Source: Anammoximicrobium sp032229885 (GTDB lineage Bacteria; Planctomycetota; Planctomycetia; Pirellulales; Pirellulaceae). From it: 51,208 nt of DNA. Position numbers and translations under genes: made by a program. How positions within the stretch are numbered: the stretch's first letter is position 1; each line of letters opens with the position of its first letter. Shown here in pieces: positions 8,824-16,787 of this stretch. The notes beneath the pieces were generated by a model. It saw nothing but the letters and a program-made list of their open reading frames with translations. It was not told where the DNA came from and did not search any database. The DNA is taken from positions 1 to 51,208 of the forward strand of contig JAVYAJ010000336.1 of NCBI GenBank assembly GCA_032229885.1, given 5' to 3'.

Positions 8824-9286
8824 GGCATTTGGCGGCCTTCGGCCGGGCAGCAATTACCGATGGACTCTCGTTGTCTACCCGTTGCCGCGGCGCGAGAATC
8901 AGTCTCTGCGGTGGACGCCTGTTGGAACTGGTCGTCCACAAGGAGCGTCGCTGGACCTCACCTACCGCTCGGTCACGGACACCAGGGAAACAAGGCCCGA
9001 AAAAGCGTGCTCTCCCTGGGAATCAGCCCGTTTATCGCGCGTTGGGACGCGAATCGTTTGCAACCGGAGGCTTCGGACTGGCGGCCACGATCTAGGATCC
9101 GATGCATTCGGACGAACAAGACCGGCACATCACGCCGAGCGGATCTCCGCGAGAACGTCTGTTGGCGATCGTGTTCACCGAGCGAGATGGCCGGAAGTCC
9201 CAGGTGGGAAAGCCCGCTCAGACTTGGTCTCAGTCGGCTCGATTCCGACGCGCGGGTGGCGGAACCTGCGTGCGACGAACGATCGC
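8824..9286. other. Intergenic region without recognisable gene
   Basis: About 460 bp between the inverted-repeat element and the hydrolase stop. Open frames here look like composition effects of high GC. I see no promoter, RNA gene or repeat that I can name. Confidence 0.5.
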
Positions 9287-11488
9287 TCATTTGGATACGG
9301 TCTTCAGCAGTTGGCCGATGGCGTCGACCGCGGTGTTGGTGTCGGTCGAGTCTGTCCGACGAAGTGTCTGGGGCGTTCCTGCGGCGGCGTATACGGCCGA
9401 CGGCCATTCGACGAGGCTCTGCCAGCGATCCGTCGGCAGGGGTTCGAGCATCGCATCGACCGGATCGATCCAGACCTGGGGGCGGGGTGCGATCAACGCG
9501 GCCAGGTCTGGCAGGTCGAACGATTGCAGCGCGCCGGGCGTCCAGAAGTAATCGCGGCAGGCGTAGTGCCGCGAGCCGGTGATCAGGCGGTAAGACGGCA
9601 CGGTGCGGACACATGCCACCCCGGCCGGTCGCGGGTCGAACGCGGCCACCGCCAACGCCCACACCCCGCCCAAGCCTTCGCCGACGAGCACGACCGGTCG
9701 CGAGGCAAGGTCCGGCCGCGAGGCGATCCAGTCCAGCCCGCGAATCACGTCCCACGTCTGCATTGCCAGCACGGTCGTGCCGAGTTGCGCGACAGCGACC
9801 GCGCACGAGTCGAAGCGAAATTGCTCCGGATCATAGCGGGTCAGAGGCACGAGTTTCGACCGATCGCGAGGGTCGGTCTCGCCCGTGCCGCGGACATCCA
9901 GCGCCAGTACGCGGCGGCCGGCGCGCGTCAGATCCAGGGCCAGCGATGGTCGGCCCGCATCGGTCGGTTTGCCTTCGTCCGAGATGTACAGCACCAACGG
10001 GCCGCGGTCATCGGCGTGTTGAGGGCCGAGCAGCAACGCGGGCAAGCGGACTCCCGGCTCGCTCTCCAAAACCAATTTCTCGACAGCCAGGCCGTCGCGA
10101 TCGATCGCCCCGTGCGCGACACAACGCGGCGCGTCGCGCTGTGCGGGCAGGTGGAGGCCGATCCGTGTGCGGACGGCCTCGCGGATTGCGACCTCAATCT
10201 GGGAAATCGCCGCGGCGTCCTCGGGCACACGCTGATGCCTGCGTAGGTTTTCCGCCCGCGCCGCGTTGAGCGTCTGGCCCGACTCGCTCGCCAGATCGCG
10301 GAGCGTATATCCGGTCGCCGTGCAGCGGAGATCCTCGGGGGTCTCGGGGGTCAGCGGAGGCTCGGCGGCGCCTTCGGCCTGTTTTCCCAACCAGCGGTTG
10401 AGCCAGCCGTACGCCGGTTCACGCTTCGGTTGCTTCAGATCGTGCACGCCATCGACGATCGTCATTTGTAAACGATCCTCGTCCGCGCCGAGTCCGCGAT
10501 AAAATGGCCGCATCCAGTCCATCTTCCGTCGATGCCCGGCCTCCTCGCCCGAGTCGCGTCCCACGATGAACAGACAGGGCCGCGGCGCGATCAGGCTGAG
10601 CAAATCCGCCTTGGGCAGCTCGTTGCCGGTCAGGTATGTCTCCTCCATGCTTCCGCCCGGATGTGCGGCGGCGCACACGGCGATTCGCGGGTCGGCGGCC
10701 GTGACCAGCAACGCCATGATCCCGCCTCCGGAATTGCCCATGACACCGATCCGCTCGGGATCGACCTCGGGCCGGGCGACAAGATAATCGATCGCCCGCC
10801 TGGCGTCCCACGTGCGGTAGCCTGCCAGTGAACGGCCGACCAGCCACGAGGGCCGGGCCAGATAGTGATGTTGGCTCACGCACAGCGGCGCCAGCGGCTC
10901 ACCCGTCGCGGGATCGAAATATTCGGAGCGTTCTCCCTGTCCGGTCGGATCCAGCGCCAGAACGACATATCCTTTGAGCACCAAGCCCAGACAGGCTTCG
11001 TGATACAACGGATAAGCCTTGCCTTCTTTGGCGTGACCACAGGTGAACAAGATCCCCGGCTGCGGAAACGGACGGCGCTTGGGCACGTATACATTGGCGG
11101 TACAGTAGTATTTCGGCTGGCTTTTAAAGACCAGCTTTTCAATGACATAGTCGGCGCGGTCGAGCCGGCCGACGATCTGTGCATCGAGCGGGCATGTTTC
11201 GCCAAAATCGCCGAGGATCTCGGTCAGGCGAGCGCGCGTCCGGGCTTGTCGTGCGCGCCAGGCGTCAGGCGATTCGAGCCCTTCGAGTTCCTGTGCGCGG
11301 GCCTCCCAGATGGGCCGCATTTTGTCAGCGACGTACTGTCGCAGCATCGCACGAGCCTGTTGGCGATCAGCCGACGTCTGGTAGACGTCTAGCTCGGCGG
11401 CGGGCTCCGTCGCTCGGGCCGGCACACCGAGCAGCGGGAGGCAAAGCGTACCAAGAGCCAACAGCGAGCGTCTTATTCTGTGAGTCAT
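9287..11488 (-). CDS. Secreted tandem alpha/beta hydrolase (acetyl xylan esterase-like)
   Basis: Exported protein of 733 residues with two alpha/beta-hydrolase halves. The start at 11488 gives a signal peptide (RSLLALGTLCLPLLGVPARA); an extra 54 codons upstream are Arg-rich and lack a plausible role. The first half has Abhydrolase/AXE1-type features: GILFTCGH oxyanion region, VLALDPTGQGERSE, and the nucleophile elbow VMGNSGGG near residue 266, with DGVHDL as a candidate His region. The second half repeats the fold (LALDVRGTGETDP, VVLVGEGLGGVWAL), but its elbow reads GEGLGG, so the serine nucleophile is missing and this half is probably not catalytic. Homologues are annotated as acetylxylan esterases or dienelactone-hydrolase-like. 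By inference it acts on acetylated polysaccharides outside the cytoplasm. Confidence 0.8.
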   Translation of the reverse strand: MTHRIRRSLLALGTLCLPLLGVPARATEPAAELDVYQTSADRQQARAMLRQYVADKMRPIWEARAQELEGLESPDAWRARQARTRARLTEILGDFGETCPLDAQIVGRLDRADYVIEKLVFKSQPKYYCTANVYVPKRRPFPQPGILFTCGHAKEGKAYPLYHEACLGLVLKGYVVLALDPTGQGERSEYFDPATGEPLAPLCVSQHHYLARPSWLVGRSLAGYRTWDARRAIDYLVARPEVDPERIGVMGNSGGGIMALLVTAADPRIAVCAAAHPGGSMEETYLTGNELPKADLLSLIAPRPCLFIVGRDSGEEAGHRRKMDWMRPFYRGLGADEDRLQMTIVDGVHDLKQPKREPAYGWLNRWLGKQAEGAAEPPLTPETPEDLRCTATGYTLRDLASESGQTLNAARAENLRRHQRVPEDAAAISQIEVAIREAVRTRIGLHLPAQRDAPRCVAHGAIDRDGLAVEKLVLESEPGVRLPALLLGPQHADDRGPLVLYISDEGKPTDAGRPSLALDLTRAGRRVLALDVRGTGETDPRDRSKLVPLTRYDPEQFRFDSCAVAVAQLGTTVLAMQTWDVIRGLDWIASRPDLASRPVVLVGEGLGGVWALAVAAFDPRPAGVACVRTVPSYRLITGSRHYACRDYFWTPGALQSFDLPDLAALIAPRPQVWIDPVDAMLEPLPTDRWQSLVEWPSAVYAAAGTPQTLRRTDSTDTNTAVDAIGQLLKTVSK

Positions 11489-11650
11489 GATTCTGAGGCC
11501 TTCCGCGGTCGGCGGCGTCAGCCGCCGGCCGGTATCTGGGGATTTTTGCTCGCCACAACCATCGCCGCCACGGCCCCGCGCGGCCCGGCGCACTTCGTCG
11601 CGCCTGGCGCAACATCCGCGCGGCGGGCAGAGAAGCCGGCTGTCGGTCAT

Positions 11651-11990
11651 TTTATTCTACGTGATCGATGGATGAAACCGACCGTGTGGGCTGGATCCGT
11701 CCTAGCGCGGCCACCAGCCGCAACCAAACAAGACCCAGACAATATTGAAGAAGCCCACGAATCACACGAATAAAGATATCGCGTCTAACCGTTTTCCTTT
11801 GTCTCTGCCATCCGTGTCCATCGGCGGTCATCCGCCTGTCATGTCTCTTCCCGCTCCGACGGGTACCCACAATCTCAGCGTCCTCTGCGTCTCTGCGTTT
11901 CAAAAAAGTGTTTTCATGTTGCCCGGCCAGTTCGTCAGCGCAAGGACGTCGATGAAACGCAGAGACGCAGAGGACACAGAGCTACTGCAA
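11651..11990. repeat. Cluster of dispersed planctomycete-type repeats
   Basis: Three low-complexity interspersed motifs occur here: CCACGAATCACACGAATAAAG (near 11755), CCGTGTCCATCGGCGGTC (near 11811), and an inverted pair of TCCTCTGCGTCTCTGCGTTTC (about 11881-11901) and its exact complement (about 11952-11972). I recognise this vocabulary as recurrent extragenic repeats of planctomycetes and a few other phyla. No coding sequence is seen. Confidence 0.6.
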
Positions 11991-12864
11991 ACATAACATG
12001 CAACTTTTCAACAACTTAACGCTGTCGCTGCCTGAAGACATTGTCACAAAGTTCACGATGTTTGAAGTCAGTAGTACAGCTCCGTGGGCACCTCCTTCAA
12101 TCACGGCCGACAAACACAGGCTGTTGAAACTGGCCGGACGGCGGGAATAGGTCTCCACGGGTGGCCTGGGCGGGCCGCAGCGAACGCACCGAGCTGACGA
12201 CGGCGAGTGACGGTGTGCGGCGCACGACGCCGCCTGCCCTTTGCTGCTCGCCGCAGCCGTCACAGCAGCTTTGCGCTGGATCCGAAGCCACTTGCCCACA
12301 CGGATCCGTTGTCACCTGGCGCGCCCCAGCGGCATGGATTCGGTAGCCCGCGGACGAATGGTTCTGGCAGCGTCCTCGATCTTTTCCGCGCGGCAATTCA
12401 CCTACGGCCGACTCGATTCCCAGGGTTGCCCCGTGCGCGATGGCAACGCGGACTTCCTGGCTCGGGCCTCGAAATCTGCGGCGCGTTGCTCGCACTCGGC
12501 GAACGCGCACGATTCCGATTTCCGCCAACGACCCCGGCGGCCATCGTCTTCGAGGCCTCGAGTTGCGGCGCGAATCTCTCTGCCCAACGATTCCCGAGTG
12601 CTGCGACTTCGCTGGACAGCGAAACCGCGCAGGACGCACGTTTGTCCGTTCAGCTCGTGTGGGGCGCACTTGTGTGCCGCGTGGAGGCGGCGAATCCACG
12701 CGCGGACGGCCCGTTCGTGGCAACCCCGGACCAGTGGCCGACTACAATCCGCGTTTTGGCACGTCATTCGCTTCTGCTTGTTGCAGCGGCGTTGATTTGC
12801 TCGGATCTCACGGCGGGCATCTCGCCGTATTGCATTCGGGCTTGGAAAGGTTAGTCTGAGATCC
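11991..12864. other. Intergenic region without recognisable gene
   Basis: About 870 bp. Several open frames of 60-215 codons exist on both strands, but all read as Arg/Pro/Ala-rich shadows without domains, signal peptides or ribosome-binding sites. A TACAAT hexamer near 12741 could be a -10 element for the short reading frame at 12865. Confidence 0.5.
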
Positions 12865-13050
12865 ATGAGCTGGATGGAAAAGAACCTGATCCGCACGGCC
12901 ACGCACGGTTACCCCCAACACATCGATGAACTGGTCGCGCTCTGTCTGCTGCGTCGTTGGGCGGGACAACGCGGACAGCAGATCGAGGTCCACTTCCTCT
13001 CTCGCGAACAGATCGCAGCCCGGCAGCCCTACACTATTAACCTCAAACAT
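12865..13050 (+). pseudogene. Truncated 5' end of a gene, weakly MYG1/DHH-like
   Basis: From the ATG at 12865 about 55 codons read like real protein (MSWMEKNLIRTATHGYPQHI, then DELVALCLLRRWAGQ). After that the frame enters the antisense of a transposase remnant (13068-13261), where the translation becomes Arg-rich noise. The pattern THG-x3-HIDELVALCLL is reminiscent of the T-H-x-G-x-x-H-x-D-E start of MYG1-type DHH-like hydrolases, but this match is by eye and weak. The rest of the gene is not found on the other side of the transposase remnants. It was probably cut by an insertion. Confidence 0.45.
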
Positions 13051-13067
13051 CCCGCCCTTTACAGCTG

Positions 13068-13261
13068 TCATTCGCGCCGCCGGCGTGTGGCCAGCACCCG
13101 AGCAGTCGAGACGTGTGACTTACGACCTGTGCGTTTGGGCAGGGGGGGCTTCGGGGGGGGCCACGGCGACCTTTCCGGTAACGCGTGAGCCTCACGTGCC
13201 GCGCATGGTTCTTCAACGCCTCGGCCATCTGTTGGGCACTTAGCTCCGCATAACGCTGGCG
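13068..13261 (-). pseudogene. C-terminal fragment of a transposase (IS4-like), frameshifted
   Basis: On the minus strand the frame from 13261 reads RQRYAELSAQQMAEALKNHA, RHVRLTRYRKGRRGP, and after a frame change at the homopolymers 13153-13160 (eight G) and 13142-13148 (seven G) it continues PKPPLPKRTGRKSHVSTARV, LATRRRRE and a stop at 13068-13070. The pattern RYRK-x2-RGPxKP...HVSTARxL is, to my recollection, the C terminus of planctomycete IS4-type transposases. Most of the transposase is absent. It directly abuts the IS1634-type fragment, so the locus is a mosaic of two dead elements. Confidence 0.6.
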
Positions 13262-13578
13262 CCCCTGGTGAGAAGGACTTCGCGTTGCCGCGAAGGCCGC
13301 GAGTGAATCAGTGCGGGGAAGCCGAGCCGGCGCATGGCCGTCAGGACGGCCTCCACGTGCCCGTGGGTTCGCGAGCCATTCTCGACGATCTCGAACAACT
13401 CGTCGGCGGGCGCCACGGGCTTGCCCTGGAGGACCTGCCGCAGGACGGCGATGGCCGCCATCGGCAGCTTCGAGAGGTTGGCCGACCTGCGAGTCTTGAC
13501 TTTGCCGTCCTCGCGATAGCCTTCACGAAGGAGGATCGCGGGCGGGGAGTTGCGATTGGGGATGGTGGCGATGTACAT
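13262..13578 (-). pseudogene. N-terminal fragment of an IS1634-family transposase
   Basis: The frame starting at 13578 reads MYIATIPNRNSPPAILLREG, YREDGKVKTRRSANLSKLP, then HGHVEAVLTAMRRLGF and RPSRQRE, the characteristic first 100 or so residues of IS1634-type DDE transposases (normally 500-600 residues). Similarity stops after about residue 97 and the frame closes at 13240. The DDE catalytic domain is missing. It is truncated precisely where the other transposase remnant begins. Confidence 0.8.
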
Positions 13579-13683
13579 GCCAACCGGTTATAGCGGGTAA
13601 GTTCAATAATACAAGACTGAGAATGGGTTTGTCAAAGATCGTACATGCCTGCATTCTGTAGGGCTGACCGTGCTTCCGCACGT

Positions 13684-13725
13684 AAAAAAAGCCCTGATTC
13701 CGTGCGGTTGCTCGGCAATCAGGGC
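13684..13725 (-). terminator. Rho-independent terminator (minus strand)
   Basis: Read on the minus strand: GCCCTGATT stem, a 17-nt loop, AATCAGGGC stem, then seven T. The 9-bp stem is perfect (13717-13725 with 13691-13699; A-run 13684-13690 on the plus strand). No minus-strand gene lies directly upstream, because the neighbour at 13827 is on the plus strand, so it appears orphaned and may be left from a lost gene or element. Confidence 0.75.
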
Positions 13726-13826
13726 CATAGCCTTAAAGGAAACTTCAGGTTAGACTGGCATCGCGTTGGACAATGTTAGACGTTCCAATCAGGTCGGCCG
13801 AAGCTTCGTGGGGAGGAAACAGAACG

Positions 13827-15233
13827 ATGTGTCGTTCGAGGATTACCGGTGCTGTTGGCGCCAAGTTGGTTCTTGTGGCTGGCGTAGTTGTCGCGGCGTT
13901 GGCCCCGTTGTCGATGCGTGCGGCGGAACCGGTGCTGGCCGGCGTCGCCAAGGTGGACATCACCCCGGAGGAGCCGGTGCGGATGTACGGGTATGCGGCG
14001 CGGAAAACAGAATCGGAGGAGATCGCCGGGCGGCTGAAAGCGTCGGCCCTGGCGCTGGGCGGCGATGAGGGCGACGGGCCGGCCGTGCTGCTGGCCGTGG
14101 ACTGCGGCGCCGTTCCGGCCGACATCGCGGCCGAGGTGCTCCGCCGAGTCCAAGCCAAGACGCCGCTGAAGCCGGAACGGTTCATGCTCTGCAATTCGCA
14201 CAATCACTCTGGGCCCAACCTGAAGGGCATGAAACAGTTCACGGGCGAAGAACTCGAACACATGACCCGCTACGCGGCTCAGTTTACCGAGCGGCTGGAG
14301 GACGTGGTGCTGCGAGCGCTCAAGGCGCGCACGCCGGCCCAGTTGGCACACGGGCAGGGCAGCGTCGGATTTGCCGCCAATCGCCGGGTGCTGAAGGACG
14401 GCAAGTGGGCCGGCTTCGGCGCGGCGCCGGACGCGCCGGCCGATCACAGTCTGCCGCTATTGCGCGTCGCGGACCTGCAGGGCAAGCTGCTGGCCGTGCT
14501 GGTCAACTACGCCTGCCACAACACGACGCTGCGGGGCAACTTCAAGCAGATCCACGGCGACTGGGCGGGATGTGCCCAGGAGTACGTCGAGGCGGATCAT
14601 CCGGGCGCGGTGTGCCTGATCGCCATCGGCTGCGGAGCGGATTCCGATCCGTGCCCGCACAGTACGGTGGAACTGTGCCAGCAGCACGGCCGAGCGATGG
14701 CCGACGAGGTGAAACGGCTGCTGGCCGGCCCGCTGCGGCCCATTTCGCGCGCGGTGACCGCTCGATCGGCGACGCTGGAAATTCCCTACGAACCGCTGCC
14801 GCCGCTGGACGAATTTCGCGAGATGGCCAAGAAATCGTATTCCGCTCAGCCACTGCTGCAGGGGTTGGAAGACGGCGGCAAGCCGCCGGCATCGGCCCAG
14901 TACCCGTTGACCACCTGGACGTTCGGCGACGATTTGGCGATGGTCTTCCTGTCGCACGAGGTGGTGGTCGATTACGCGCTGCGGCTGAAACGCGAACTGG
15001 ACGCCGGCCGGTTGTGGGTCAACGCCTACAGCAACGACGTTTCGATCTACATCGCCTCGAACCGGCTGCTGAACCAAGGCGGCTACGAAGTGAACAACTC
15101 GCTGAACTTCCTGGTCACCTACGGCCGCCTCGAGCGCCTCCAGCCGCCGCTGGAAGACCGGATTGTGGAGCAAGTCAAGTCGCTGCTGCCCGCGACGTTC
15201 CAGTCCCGCACGCCCGCCGGTGCGGGAAAGTGA
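13827..15233 (+). CDS. Neutral/alkaline ceramidase-like secreted protein (2)
   Basis: Secreted protein of 468 residues in the same family as 3560-5050. The start at 13827 is supported by GGGAGG about 10 nt upstream and is followed by a signal peptide (KLVLVAGVVVAALAPLSMRA). Family marks in order: GVAKVDITPEEPVRMYGY, LLAVDCGAVP, the metal-binding motif CNSHNHSGPNL (ATHTHSGP in ceramidases), NYACHNTTL, and AIGCGADSDPCP at the position of the catalytic-serine region, which is altered. NAYSNDVSIYIASNRLLNQGGYE is a conserved C-terminal stretch of the planctomycete branch. Sequence similarity to the first copy is distant, so this is an old paralogue and not a recent duplicate. Substrate uncertain; hydrolysis of amide-linked lipids is the family inference. 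Confidence 0.85.
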   Translation: MCRSRITGAVGAKLVLVAGVVVAALAPLSMRAAEPVLAGVAKVDITPEEPVRMYGYAARKTESEEIAGRLKASALALGGDEGDGPAVLLAVDCGAVPADIAAEVLRRVQAKTPLKPERFMLCNSHNHSGPNLKGMKQFTGEELEHMTRYAAQFTERLEDVVLRALKARTPAQLAHGQGSVGFAANRRVLKDGKWAGFGAAPDAPADHSLPLLRVADLQGKLLAVLVNYACHNTTLRGNFKQIHGDWAGCAQEYVEADHPGAVCLIAIGCGADSDPCPHSTVELCQQHGRAMADEVKRLLAGPLRPISRAVTARSATLEIPYEPLPPLDEFREMAKKSYSAQPLLQGLEDGGKPPASAQYPLTTWTFGDDLAMVFLSHEVVVDYALRLKRELDAGRLWVNAYSNDVSIYIASNRLLNQGGYEVNNSLNFLVTYGRLERLQPPLEDRIVEQVKSLLPATFQSRTPAGAGK

Positions 15234-15443
15234 GGCAGCTTGGCGAGACCGGCATCAAACACTAGGCCGCTCAGCTTTTTGTGACCCGGACATGCTCTAC
15301 TAAATGGGGCCACTAGTTGGAAGAGAAGTAGTTGGGGCTGGTCTTCATGAAAACATCCCCGCCCTGCCCCTCGATGCGATGGCGTCGAGTGAGTAAGGCG
15401 GGGACATGCCAAATAACATCAGCATTCTAACCGAGAACTTGGT

Positions 15444-15635
15444 ATTTTTCAGCGGACGCTGGATGCCATCTTGCGCGCTCATCCGCACCTGGCAGGCTGT
15501 GCGGTCTGCTGCCGCCGGTGCGGGATTCGGTTCCTGACGCATCCGCGGAATGCAGATCGTGAAGATCCTCGCTGTGAATTCCGTTGCCGCGAGTGCTGGC
15601 AGGCTCGTTACGAACCCAGCTGGCCTCGTCAGTAG
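15444..15635 (+). pseudogene. Fragment of a planctomycete Cys-rich (zinc-ribbon-like) protein
   Basis: An open stretch without its own start reads RTLDAILRAHPHLAGC, AVCCRRCGIRFLTHPRNADR and EDPRCEFRCRECWQARY before a TAG at 15633. The core C-x2-C-x2-CGIRFLTHPRNA-x-R-x-D-x-RC is, to my recollection, a conserved motif of small planctomycete proteins of unknown function. Both ends are missing and it lies among transposase fragments, so it is probably a relic. Confidence 0.5.
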
Positions 15636-15799
15636 CAACGCGGCAAGCGGCCTGCTGCAGGCGTTCGGGGCCGCGCAGGGCACTGCGAGATCCTCATGCG
15701 TTCTGCCAGGTGGCGGCCGATCACGAGTCGTCGACGCCGGGCGCGCGGCTTCACAGGCGGCCTGCAGGTGCGGCAGGATCAAGGGATCGTGAATCACCT

Positions 15800-15938
15800 C
15801 TGGGAGTCGGTCGAAGACACCGCGAAGGTAGAAGTACGGGTGCACTCGATTCGCCTTGGCGCTGGCCGTCAACAAGTACAAGATCGCCGCCGTGGCGCCG
15901 CCGTGGCCGGTTGAAAACTTGGCCTTGTTCCAGGTCAC
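15800..15938 (-). pseudogene. C-terminal fragment of an IS66-family transposase
   Basis: The minus-strand frame from 15938 contains KFSTGHGGATAAILYLLTAS and AKANRVHPYFYLRGVFDRL, matching the C-terminal segment of IS66 transposases (typical form: GG-x-TAA-x-LYS-x-T-x2-AK-x-NG-x2-PYAYL-x2-VL-x-RL). The upstream DDE domain and accessory genes are absent. Downstream residues show no family resemblance. Confidence 0.6.
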
Positions 15939-16252
15939 GTTTCTTCCGGTTTTTGTTGCGCCTCGGAGAAAGCCTGAAGGGCGCGACGGATGGTAACGCG
16001 TTGCGATTCAAGGGGCGTGCCCAGGTGTTGGCGGCGCCAACGCCAGACCTGCTTGATCGGCACGGCTTCCAGCGCCTGGCCGATCACTTCGCTGCTGGTT
16101 TCGCCCAACAAAGCCGCGTAGCTCAGAATCAACTGAATGAAACCGCTTTGCTGATGGTCCCCTTCCAGGGATTTCAGCTTGCCCAAGCTGGACTTCAAAA
16201 TCTCACTGCTGCCTGGCAGGCGTTCCCCCGGCCAGCGAGGTCCGCGCCTCAA
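15935..16252 (-). pseudogene. C-terminal fragment of a second, unclassified transposase
   Basis: The frame reads SSEILKSSLGKLKSLEGDHQ, QSGFIQLILSYAALLGETSS, EVIGQALEAVPIKQVWRWRR and ends at 15935. The pattern SSE-x2-x-S-x-x-GK-x-K-x-LE-x-D...GF...LAA-x-x-x-x-T-x-EV-x-x-ALE-x-VP-x-K is, as I recall it, the C terminus of a transposase type common in planctomycetes. It overlaps the start of the IS66 fragment by 4 bp, showing that one element inserted into, or recombined with, the other. Confidence 0.5.
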
Positions 16253-16322
16253 GCACTAGAATCTTGGTCCGTATCATGCGCGCACGGTACGCGCATCTTG
16301 TACACGGGTCTGTACAGTACAC

Positions 16323-16350
16323 CTTTGGGTTGCGGGCGCTAGCCCGCGTT
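16323..16350. repeat. Dispersed 28-bp hairpin repeat, copy 2
   Basis: Same 28-bp segment as 1683-1710 with two central differences (stem GCGGGC and GCCCGC). An upstream arm at 16266-16302 (GGTCCGT, then an ATGCGCG/CGCGCAT stem and CTTGTACA) parallels 1527-1566. It ends exactly where the inverted-repeat element 16351-16746 begins. Confidence 0.7.
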
Positions 16351-16491
16351 AGGATCGTTCGATCATTTGGTGTCCGATCGTTTACCGGGAAGGCGTGGCG
16401 ATTTGTAGTCGTTCACGGTTTGTCACGCCAGCCCTAATGGCGACAACCTGCGTTGCGGGACAAGCGAGCCTTGGTGAACGGTCGCCGAGAA

Positions 16492-16580
16492 TTGAAGCGG
16501 AAGGGCGCAAGGATCGAAGCGGGAGGGCGCAAAAACTGAAGCAGAAGGGGCGCAAAAATTGAAGCGGAAGAGCGCGAGCC
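16492..16580. repeat. Four-copy 22-bp tandem repeat
   Basis: Units start at 16492, 16514, 16536 and 16559 with consensus TTGAAGCGGAAGGGCGCAA plus three A (the third unit is 23 bp). The copies differ by a few substitutions. They are adjacent, with no spacers, so this is not a CRISPR array. Confidence 0.8.
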
Positions 16581-16646
16581 CTCCGGTGTGTCTGTTCGCG
16601 GTCGATCCAATTGGCCCGCTACGAAGAACCTACGTACCTCGAAGGG

Positions 16647-16672
16647 CCGGACGGCTTGCGCCGTTCCGCTTC
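16647..16672. repeat. 26-bp hairpin repeat, copy 1
   Basis: The segment GGACGGCTTGCGCCGTTCC forms CGGC-TTGC-GCCG with flanking pairs. It is identical over 26 bp to 45020-45045, which lies at the 3' end of a radical SAM gene. Confidence 0.7.
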
Positions 16673-16787
16673 CATTAGCGGCGCGTTCCCTGAACGGTTA
16701 CGCTGATCCTCGATCTCAACCAGGCACTCATTGATCGAACGATCCTGAGTGCAGGCGACGCCGTGGGCCGCTCTCAGGACGTGACAG

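Larger units (their letters stand above)
16351..16746. mobile_element. 396-bp non-coding element with perfect 15-bp terminal inverted repeats
   Basis: The left end AGGATCGTTCGATCA (16351-16365) is the exact reverse complement of the right end (16732-16746). No transposase is inside. The element carries a four-copy 22-bp tandem repeat and a 26-bp hairpin repeat that also occurs at 45020-45045. The ends share ATCGTTCGA with those of the 107-bp element at 8717-8823. It looks like a MITE or solo remnant. There is no clear target-site duplication. Confidence 0.55.

Noticed and set aside
12097..12854. ORFs of 140-215 codons between the repeats and the transposase remnants
   Set aside because: No RBS, no signal or motif; the composition is that of random high-GC frames.
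16492..16580. CRISPR-like array
   Set aside because: The units are adjacent with no spacers, and no cas gene is nearby; it is a simple tandem repeat.
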